Part shown: piece by piece, positions 55,239-64,000 of the stretch | How the letters are laid out: each line of letters begins with the position of its first letter | Position numbering within the stretch: position 1 is the first letter of the stretch | Made by a program: the position numbers and the translations under genes | Notes under the pieces: generated by a model | The model's input: only the letters and a program-made list of their open reading frames with translations | Told to the model about the DNA's origin: nothing | Database searches by the model: none | Source: Hirudinaria manillensis | Taxonomy: Eukaryota > Annelida > Clitellata > Hirudinida > Hirudinidae | Assembly (NCBI GenBank): GCA_034509925.1 | Contig: CM067527.1 | Location: 7,361,001-7,425,000 of the forward strand | Direction: 5' to 3' | Length of the DNA stretch: 64,000 nt

Positions 55239-57633
55239 TACAACAGTCACGTATTCACAACATATATTTACAAAAGTCCAGTCAACAGTGATGAAGTCAG
55301 GCCGGCTGAGTTAAAGGTAGGCCCACGATAAATTCTAAAATGATAGCATCGCGGTGCTGTGAAGATGATGTGTATTTAATACGGAGTTGATTTAATCAAT
55401 TTTATAATATTTTAAAACAGTCTAAAATTTATGTGAAAATTTAATTTTTATCAGTTTCAAAATAAATAACTGCCAAACAAATATCCATAATCCTTTGCAT
55501 CCCATAATTTAATAAAAGTAAGCTTATGTACAAGCTATTTATTTTTACTTGGATGCACTCATTAAGCCCCATGAAGTAATCCTGTTTTTTTTTTATTTTA
55601 CCGATACCAAATGAATTCATTTCCTTAAAAATTATATTCAACGCATTGGCGTAAACTCAATCCAAACAAATTTTGAATAAGATAAAACCAATTTTTTAAA
55701 TTTTATTTTAAAAGTATAACTAGAATACGTACAAACGATCGCTTTTATTTCATCAAACGTATTTCAAAGTCGTTTATTTACTTAGAAAGCGGGGATAAAC
55801 ATCACATTCTTTCATAATATTTGGCATATATAGCGAACGAACAAATGCCATAGTTAAGAACCAGCTGGATTGTTTACTGAACTATCGGACAAAAATAGGA
55901 AGTCGATAGCTCAAGAATAAAATTGTATCCAATGTAAATTCAAAGTATAATTTTGAAATATTTCCCGCAAAAAAAAAACTTATTTTCGATGTTTCCCGAG
56001 GTTTGTTTTCCGTTTTCACCCTTTGGAAGCCAGAAACATTATCAATGGACATCGATTTCTGCTTGACATTTACCAAAAGGACAAGCTATTGGCTACCAAT
56101 AATTGAGTTGGGCTAACCGATTCATATTCGCATCTCAGTCCGAGAAGATCCACAAAATTAAAATTCTTGACAAAGTCCTAGAATTAGGTTAAAGTTATCA
56201 GAATAATGCCTCTAGATTTCGTGCTTGTAAATATAAAAGAATAAATAAATTATCTTGCGCGATTTCATTTATGATAAAAGTAATTAAAGATAAAAGATAA
56301 AAAGTTTATTGTCATGAGTTCTCAAGAAGACATTTCGAAGGTTCGTTCACTGTGTTGGTATTGGATGCAAATGGTGGAAGAGGAAAACGTCGCTATTTTG
56401 ATTGATATTTCAGTTTTATAATAATAATTATTAATATTATTATTGATTGTTATATTAACCGCTTATATTTAAAATATCATTATATTTATATTATTATTAT
56501 TATTATTATTATTATACTATAATTAGATATAATTATCTTATTATTATTATGCTGATATTATACGTTAATAACAGTTGCCGTTCATTAATGTCTGCTAAAT
56601 AGCAAGATGATGAGTGCGGATCTCCCGCGACCGGGTTCGAATCCGTGGATTCACCTTAGGGTTGGTGAGGCCACGGATTACACCACACGGGAGAAGTCGT
56701 TGGTCATTTGCACAAGGACTTGTCTTTATATCTTTAAATATGATTTCAACCTATGATGATGACGATGGTGAATTACATTTTTAATATGTTAATGTTCATT
56801 TTATGCTGGAAATAGACAATGCTAATGATAATAATAATAATAAAGGTCTCACTAAGTAAAATGATGAAAATATCATTAAAAGTATCGAATATGAATTACA
56901 ATTAAGTTATTGTTTAATTTTAATAAAGTATTTATTTGATGGTCCATCTCCGAGCTCATTGAAAAAGATCCTCAGAAAAGTTCTCTTCAAACGTCCAATC
57001 TTTCATTTTCCTTACATTTCGGGGGTGGACAGCATCCGGTAATCATCCGGTAATTATGCGGATGTCCCTGTCGGCTTATTCCCTCTTCAGACTCCATGCT
57101 CCCTTCCTCCTACGGGAGGCTCTCGCCAGCCTTAAGCCACTCGAATCATGGTGTAGACTGGTGTGACAGTGGAAGCTCTCGTTGGCTTCTTTACGTCGCT
57201 TTGCCTGACAACCGGCAAACTTGGACTCTCAAAAAGTATTTCTCAAAATGTTTCTCCACAATCTCTTAACAGCTGTGCTCAATTTAAACGCGATCCGACA
57301 TGTCGATCAAGTGGTTGGTTTGACGTGGAATGATTCGACGAAGAACTTACCCTCCCCAGAGGTCGTGAATGCTCTTGGTGGCATCTTTTCGCTTTGCATC
57401 TTAATAGATTCAAACTGGGGCTTATATTTTCTTCGTTAATGATGTGCGTAGTTCTTAGTAACGTATTCCAACAGTGGAAAATTTTTTTATAAAGATGTTT
57501 AGCTTTTCATCGAATCATTTGGATTCATTTTTTTACGTTTCTTCTCGAGGAAGTTGCTAAAGAATTAGTTAAAATATTGATTGTTTATGTTTGTAATGCT
57601 TAGAAATAATGAAATAATTAATTATTGTTCTCA
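55239..57633. other. Intergenic region between divergent SFT2D3 and NSDHL-like genes
   Basis: It holds the promoters of both genes; no core promoter motif is convincing. Contents: AT-rich sequence to about 56580, the tRNA-derived structured element (56600-56760), and a GC-richer stretch at about 56940-57240 with several short inverted repeats but no recognisable coding frame. Confidence 0.4.
56600..56760 (+). mobile_element. tRNA-derived SINE-like element with nested stems
   Basis: A perfect RNA polymerase III box B, GGTTCGAATCC (56634-56644), sits 30 bp after a weak box-A-like AGCAAGATGATGAG. Behind box B lies an inverted repeat ATCCGTGG (56641-56648) with CCACGGAT (56671-56678), enclosed by a second pair CTCCCG (56622-56627) with CGGGAG (56688-56693). 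No tRNA cloverleaf can be completed, so it is not a tRNA gene. The 3' end is uncertain. Confidence 0.5.
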
Positions 57634-59710
57634 ATGAATCTCGTCCAATCAACCTGCAAGCAGCCCCCTACCTGTCTCGTGATTGGCGGATGCGGGTTCC
57701 TAGGTCGCCATCTAGTCGAGAAATTGTTGGATCTGGGTTATCAGGTTCACGTGGTTGACCTGAGAATGACTTTTACAGATGAAAGGGTCAAGTTCTTCAA
57801 CATCGACATCCGAGACGTCAAGGTCCAAGAGGAACCTCGAATGTGTTCTAATAGAATTAAGTTATTCAAGATCGAGAAATTATTTACCACCATTAATCTA
57901 TATTAATTATCATCATCAGTGTTAATAATTATCATCGTTAATGTCAATTACTTACTCTAGGATCTTCTGGAATCCATGGAAGGGGTTGAGACAGTTTTCC
58001 ACTGCGCAACTCCAAGTCCACTGGATGGAGACAGAAAGACCTTTCATACCGTAAACATTGAGGGGACCAAGCATATCATTGACTCCTGTCTTTATAAGAA
58101 GGTCAAGGTGAGATAGGCCGAGAGCATTTAACGATGATGGCGAATTTATGATTATTACATGATTATTATTATGGAAATTATGGGATATTATTGTCCAAAG
58201 TTATTATTCCGATTAAAATGGATCAGTTAAATTGAGCGACATAATTAAGTGGTTGCGTCATTCAATTTAAACTAACAGCAGCTTCGAGATCAATTATTTT
58301 TAATATTATTATTTTATTAATATTATAAATTGTAATCATGAAACTTGTTATTGACATCGTTTAATTAGAATCTCGTCCTGGTAAGCAGTGCCTTAGTCGT
58401 GTACACAGGCGACAAAGTAGAAAATGGAACGGAAGAATTGCCCTATGCTACCCATACAACCAGTTACTATGTCGAGTCAAAGGTCATCCAGGAGCAGGTC
58501 ATTCATTTATATAGCTCAATATTTCCATTTAAAGCTCAGTATGAAGATTCTTTAACATAAATAATGTTGTAGTAATATTAATAATAAGTTTTGCAAGCGT
58601 TGGATGGTTTAATATTGAAGAATATTTAATTTGAATCAATTTTAATTATTTCTGATTAAATAATAAACGACAATATTAAAAATAATCAAAAGTTTAACAT
58701 CCAAGAATAATTGATACTCAAATAAATATTTCGTTATATTGCATTAAATATTTAAATTAACTTTAACTTCAATCAGTTGGTATTGGGTGCCGATTGCGAC
58801 CAGTTAAACACTGTTGCTTTGAGGCCTTCCGGAGTATTTGGCCCCAGGGACCCTCACATGTTGCCCAACGTTGCCAGGACAGCGGCCAGAGGACAAGGGA
58901 AATTCATCGTTGGGTTAGTTGACCCTAAACGTAGACCATTAACATGCAATCAATTTTTCAACCTGCCCATATTTAACAAATGGTATATTCACGATATTGA
59001 TTTCTTTGGGTATTGTTGCGATAAAATAATTCAGAATAAATTAGTCAAAATTATTAATTAATAATATTATTGCTAAACAGGAACGGACAGAACTTAATGG
59101 ACTTTGTTTATGTTGAAAATGCAGTTCTCGCGTTGGTTATGGCAGCCGATAATTTGGGACCAAACTCTAAACTCAAAGGAAAGGTTTGAAAGGTGTTTTT
59201 TGTAATGAACACAAATAATAATGGCTTAATAATAATAATAATTAATAATAATAATAATAATAACCTTCAAACCCAGAAAGAAGTATTCCGACCAAAAAGA
59301 CGTTTGTACATCTCGTCATAAATTCTGTTTCGCTATTTCAGGCGTACAACATAACCAACAAGGAACCGATTCTGTTTTGGAAATTTGTCGAGAAGCTGAC
59401 AACCGGCATGGGCTATCCTGCCCCCAAATATCACCTGAGCTACCATTTCGTACGCCTTTTGGCGGTCATCGAAGACTTCTTCACCGGTCTTTTGGGTCAC
59501 TTTACGAAAGTCACACCGACTTTAAACCCATTTGCCGTAGAGATTTCGGCCACCCATCTCTCATTCAACTGCGACAGGGCAAGTCGGGATTTCCAGTACG
59601 AACCGAAAGTGAAACTGGACGACGGAATAAGGATAACCTTGGAATCGTGTCCTAAGGAATACTTCAGTCGCGATGTCCGGAATGAGAGAACGTTGAAAAT
59701 GAAGGAATGA
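57634..59710 (+). CDS. NSDHL: NSDHL-like sterol-4-alpha-carboxylate 3-dehydrogenase
   Basis: NSDHL oxidises and decarboxylates C4-carboxysterols in cholesterol synthesis, using NAD, on the endoplasmic reticulum and lipid droplets. Six exons: 57634-57822, 57961-58107, 58369-58497, 58777-58913, 59081-59183, 59342-59710 (stop TGA), 357 aa against 373 in human, all in phase. Rossmann-fold NAD motif VIGGCGFLGRHLV (Gly 18, 21, 24); DTVFHCATPSP-like ETVFHCATPSP; catalytic Ser in LVSSALVVY (118/119); Tyr146-x3-Lys150 in YYVESK; RPSGVFGPRDPHMLP; NLMDFVYVENAV; KAYNITNKEPILFWKF; and a hydrophobic C-terminal region FVRLLAVIEDFF that may associate with the membrane. These match NSDHL better than other 3-beta-HSD/SDR enzymes, but another 3-beta-hydroxysteroid dehydrogenase is not excluded. 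The start is the first ATG, 11 codons before the first beta strand. Confidence 0.88.
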
Positions 59711-60046
59711 AGAGCTCAAGTGCTGCCTTCCAATCGTCGTGGGGATCAATATATACTGCCGACTAATTATACAAACAATGAATGATGATGATGATGATGA
59801 TGATGTTGATGATGACGCTGGTGATGATGATGATGATGATGACGGCGACCTTGGCGATTTCGATGTTCGATTAATAATATCGTCGAATTACACAAGCAAT
59901 AAATGACGATAAAGTCACGAGGCTGATGTCATCATGATGATGATGATGATGATGATTCATTACTACGTCATCGCCTTCCGTTTAATTAGCTCTTAGTTGT
60001 ATGAATCACTACTAATACAACTAACTAATAATAATAATAATACTAA

Positions 60047-60048
<2 letters not shown>

Positions 60049-60121
<73 letters not shown>
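60049..60121. repeat. (ATT)n microsatellite
   Basis: About 24 nearly perfect copies of ATT in the region after the NSDHL-like gene. Confidence 0.95.
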
Positions 60122-60124
<3 letters not shown>

Positions 60125-60979
60125 ATATAGTATTATAATGTTAATAATAATATTGATCAGATTAAATGTAAATTAATCGTAATAATAAAAGCGAATAAAT
60201 GTCATCCTCGTGACCTTCAATGTCGGACGGTTGTTGACCCCAAACATCCGAAATGTCCTTCAAAAGATGAGGATGGAATTGGCTCATTTCAACATTTCAA
60301 CACGGGGTCTTCCAAGCAGTCCTGATGCACAAATTATGAAACCAATAGCCGTTCTTTTGACCTATTAATCTATTCGCCCATCCATCTGTCCTTCTTTTTC
60401 ATACCTTCAACTCTTCAATCCATCCCAACATCTGTTCTTCCACCACTCATCCGGACATCACAACCATGCCTACCCTATTCCGCACTCCAGGCGAAAGCGA
60501 AGCCAAGTGCGAGAAGCCTCCAGCCAATGGGAGGGACGAAGACAAAGAAGATCACAGACCAATAGGCGGAGGCGTCACAAGGGTCTTGCAACACCGATGC
60601 CGGATGTGGAACATGGAAAAATCGAATGCCTATTTCCTTTGGACGTGTTCTATATCGCCTGCATGTCTAATGCCCCACTATGACGATGATGATGAAGATG
60701 ACGACGATGGTGAAGATGACGATGATGGTGATGCTGAAAACGATGACGACAAAGACGATGGTAGTATCGACGACTAAGACATCGACTATCATTTTGACAT
60801 CGTTATTATTATTATAAACCGTCGTTATTGTTGATGAGTGAGAGATTGAGAAAAGAAAGGAGATCGTCACGTGGCTACCTTTCCAGGTGGTCACAAGTAG
60901 TTGGAGAAGACGCTAAGCCATCTTTACGACGTTGACTATCGTTTATCACTCAGCCACCAACTCAATTACAAACTTACCC

Positions 60980-61160
60980 AATCATCCATCCATCCATCCA
61001 TCCATCCATCCATCCATCCATCCATCCATCCATCCATCCATCCATCCATCCATCCATTCATCCATCCATTCGTCATTCATCCATCCATCCATCCGTTCAT
61101 TCATTCATCATCCATCCATCTGTTCATTCATTCATCATCCATCCGTCCACCCATCCGTAA
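60980..61160. repeat. (CATC)n array, perfect then degenerate
   Basis: About 19 tandem CATC units followed by CATT, CGTC and TGTT variants to about 61160. All frames of the perfect part are open and encode Ser-Ile-His-Pro-type repeats, which is an effect of the 4-bp unit. Confidence 0.95.
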
Positions 61161-62276
61161 ATTCATACGCTTACTCATTCATCCGTTCACTCATCCAACT
61201 TTCACCTTCACACCAATCCACGTTAAGGAGGAGAACCCTAGGTCACGTGATGCCCACCTGATGAACTGCTTCCGGTTTGACAGATGATCGTGGAGATGGC
61301 GATAACGATGTTCAAGATACTGATGATGACGACGATGATGGTAGTGGAGAAGACGACGACGACGATGACGATGATGTGAGGACTTATTAATTGATTGATT
61401 GATTGGTTGGTTTGTTGACAACCGTTTCACATGGTGATGATCCGTTGGTGAGAATGACATCAAGCTAACGCTCACAGCGTTTAGCTGATGATGATGAGAG
61501 TTGACAGCAACAATGACGACGACGATGTTGATGATGATGATGATGATGACGAAGACAGCGACGACGACGATGATGATGATGACAACGACGATGCCGTTAA
61601 GAGGAACGATTCGTCTTCTGGAGAAACATTTCAGAGCAGCGCAGGAAGCCGACTGCAATGACGTCACCGGAAGTAGGTGGCAAAAAAAAAGGGAAAAAAA
61701 ACACAGCGTGCCGTCTCTCGACAAAGCAGAACGGAATGAAACAGAAACTGGTGGATAGCTGGAATTTCTAAGAATTAAAAAAAAATTGAAAAGAGATGCG
61801 CAACGCAAGGCAAAATCCCGGCTTTGAGAAAGCGAAAGTGAGGAAAATGTAGGACTGAAGATAATAGGGTCAGGAGAGAGGGTGGTGCCGGGAATTGGAA
61901 AATATGATGCATCCGTCCATTATTTGTCCACTCCTCAGTCCATCCACCCACCCACCCATCCATTCATTCATTCATTCCTCCACTCACCCGTCCATTCATT
62001 CATTCATTCTTTCATGCGCGATTTTGTTAATAAAGATTTGACCACCTACACGCTCATCAATTCGTCAACAACATTATCAACTGCAATCATTTCTTGGTTA
62101 AAAATCATTACAAATTATCATTTTTCCATTCATCCATCTATCATTCATCCGTTCGTTGATCAATTCATTCCACCTGTAACTTATTTAATCATCAATTTAT
62201 CCATCAATAATTCATTCATCTATCCATCCAACCATCAATTCATTCTTTCCTTCACCCATCCAATCCTTCAATCCTT

Positions 62277-62376
62277 CAATCCATCCATCCATCCATCCAT
62301 CCATCCATCCATCCATCCATCCATCCATCCATCCATCCATCCATCCATCCATCCATCCATCCATCCATCCATCCAT

Positions 62377-62412
<36 letters not shown>

Positions 62413-62527
62413 CCGTCCATCCATCCATCCATCCATCCATCCATCCATCCATCCATCCATCCATCCGTCCGTCCGTCCGTCCGTCCATCCATCCATCCAT
62501 CCATCCATCCATCCATCAATCCATCCA
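62277..62527. repeat. Long (CATC)n array with CGTC blocks
   Basis: About 250 bp of CATC with clustered CGTC variants at about 62402, 62414 and 62465-62485. It is the longest simple repeat in the window and leaves open frames on both strands that should not be read as genes. Confidence 0.97.
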
Positions 62528-63854
62528 CCCAATATTCTCTACCCTCCTCTCTTAAACAAACTCATCCACCCATCCCATCTCCAACCTCACCATCAGTTCA
62601 TCCAGGGATGATTACAAGACCGAAGGAGATCGTTTGCCTCGGCGTCTGATTTATCCTCGCCTCGAATGGCGCTCCTTAGGACTCGCGTCACGCGATGCGC
62701 CCTTCAAATCTCAGCTCGCGCCGATCGCCAGCGCCAGTGTCAAGGGCGCCAAAATAAACGGACGTTTGAGAATCCTTAGCTTCAGCGAATCGGGAAAGAT
62801 GGATGGACGGACAGGTGGACGGACGTAGTATGGACGGAGGAATGGAGATGTTCAACTTTTTCGGATTCCAGTTTTCAATGCTGGAATATTAGACGACCGT
62901 TTGCCACGGAAGAATTTTTTTCTTTTACTCTGTCATTCTTTTATTTTATCTGTCCATTCCTCCATCAACTCGCCCGTCGATCTGTTCACGGATCGTTTGC
63001 CAATCCATCTCCTCAATTGCTGGTTAAAGTCCTTTCCACCTTAGATTTTTTTCCAACTATGGATGTCCCTGGGTTCGACAAAAGTGACGCTGGAGTTAAC
63101 AATTAGTATGACGACGACGAATGTGATGATGATGGTTGGTGATGACGAAGGCGCGAAGATGCGATGACGACGACGTCGATGAGGATATACCAAGGCACTG
63201 GAACGTGGCCAGGCATGTGGCCCCAGACAGGTTTGTTCCTTTGCTGAGTCACGAAAGTTAAAAAACAAATGCTTCCGTCCCCGAAGGTTTCCAGTTGTTT
63301 ATTTTAGGCAACAAAAATATCAAAACCGAAGGCTTTTTAATTCTGCTCACCGCAGCAAATCAAAACACGGATGATGAAATTATGTTTCTGGTTGGTCTTG
63401 GTATTGTAGTTATTATTATTTCTTCCGTTTTGAATTTCAACCCGATTATTATTATTATTATTATTTATTGTTATTATTACTATCGACATCATCGACAGAA
63501 TAAGCTGAATAGAGATAGTGACCTTTGTAGTTCTATTGAATGAGTAGTTAATTATAAATATTATAATTAATTAATATTATAATTATTATAATCAATAAGC
63601 AACGAGTTACTACCGCAAGTTAATGATTGAATGAGGGTCAGTTTGATTGGTCGATGGTCACGTGTCAACTGATAGATAGAACGTTTGAACGGAGAAAAAA
63701 AGAAAGAAATGTGACGCAAATTTTTGTGACTCACAATTTTGATTGACTTGGCAACTCCACGATGGTGTCTGATTGGTGATTGCAATCAATTACAACTGCT
63801 CCAACCTAATTGTTAGGTTGTGAGGAACCTTAATTTACGATTTTGATTCATTCG

Positions 63855-63873
63855 ATGGATGACCAGGAACACG
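63855..63873 (+). other. Possible first coding exon of a gene continuing off the right edge
   Basis: ATG GAT GAC CAG GAA CAC G followed by the good donor GTAAGA. The preceding 250 bp are less repetitive than the surroundings. The exon is too short to identify; this is a splice-signal guess only. Confidence 0.2.
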
Positions 63874-64000
63874 GTAAGAATTGCAACTTAACGTGACGCT
63901 TCTTGCTAAGCTATTCATCTATGCCATCTTCCCTCATGCCATTCATCCACTTATTCCTTCAATCCGTCCATACATCCATCCGTCTGTTCGTCCATCCATC

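Larger units (their letters stand above)
59711..64000. other. Microsatellite-rich region after NSDHL, no recognised gene
   Basis: AATAAA at 59898-59903 is a likely NSDHL poly(A) signal. The rest is dominated by GAT/GAC trinucleotide and CATC tetranucleotide repeats. Stretches of more complex sequence (60466-60660, 61205-61290, 62590-62830, 62930-63260) have open frames but no family I recognise. Many long open frames here are artefacts of the repeats. Confidence 0.5.

Noticed and set aside
56600..56700. A tRNA gene at the GGTTCGAATCC box B
   Set aside because: No acceptor stem or anticodon arm can be completed, and the T-arm region pairs into a different, longer hairpin. It is better read as a tRNA-derived repeat.
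61191..61808. A 205-codon minus-strand frame
   Set aside because: It consists largely of translated GAT/GAC repeats (Ile/Val and His runs) with no recognisable domain or splice context.
60980..62527. A CRISPR-like array of spaced repeats
   Set aside because: The units are contiguous tetranucleotides without unique spacers, and the DNA is clearly from an animal.
62212..62649. Long open frames on both strands through the CATC array
   Set aside because: A stop-free 4-bp repeat opens three frames per strand automatically. The translations are only Ser-Ile-His-Pro or Met-Asp-Gly-Trp type repeats.

Overview
This window is nuclear DNA from a multicellular animal. Its protein-coding genes are split into many short exons joined by canonical GT-AG introns that are AT-rich and full of microsatellites, and it carries animal-type transposable elements. 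The gene content (a motile-cilium CFAP65, a sterol-biosynthesis NSDHL-like dehydrogenase, extended synaptotagmin, SLC35A4, an alpha-arrestin and SFT2D3) argues against nematodes and insects and suits an aquatic invertebrate, possibly a lophotrochozoan. That placement is an inference. I rebuilt the exon structures by hand from splice sites, reading phase and remembered family similarity; no alignment was run.

Layout, left to right. 1-4.4 kb: the 3' end of an extended-synaptotagmin gene (+), covering its last two C2 regions. 5.9-27.4 kb: an essentially complete CFAP65/CCDC108 gene (+, about 40 coding exons, about 1,907 aa). Its intron 28 holds a full-length Ty3/Gypsy LTR retrotransposon (17,121-22,615) with LTRs identical by eye, a 4-bp target-site duplication and one intact 1,652-codon gag-pol frame. 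30.0-36.7 kb: an SLC35A4-type nucleotide-sugar transporter (-, 9 coding exons), with a decayed LINE and a long (TAA)n array in one intron. 36.7-44.1 kb: a gene-poor gap with a 1,165-bp hAT element bounded by a perfect 8-bp duplication, one copy of a small inverted-repeat element, and one unexplained coding-like stretch. 44.1-50.1 kb: an arrestin-domain protein (+, 6 exons), with a second copy of the same small inverted-repeat element in an intron. 52.4-55.2 kb: SFT2D3 (-, 6 exons). 57.6-59.7 kb: an NSDHL-like 3-beta-hydroxysteroid dehydrogenase (+, 6 exons). 59.7-64.0 kb: mainly tetranucleotide and trinucleotide microsatellites with no gene I can recognise, apart from a possible first exon at the right edge.

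The genes share no single pathway. They are ordinary cellular genes: membrane contact and trafficking (ESYT, SFT2D3, arrestin), Golgi sugar transport (SLC35A4), sterol C4 demethylation (NSDHL) and the ciliary central apparatus (CFAP65). I found no convincing new biological system. The most distinctive items are the young Gypsy element whose Gag begins with a SAP-like motif followed by an 11-residue repeat, the well-bounded hAT element, a two-copy small inverted-repeat family, a tRNA-derived element with nested stems, and several unusual splice sites.
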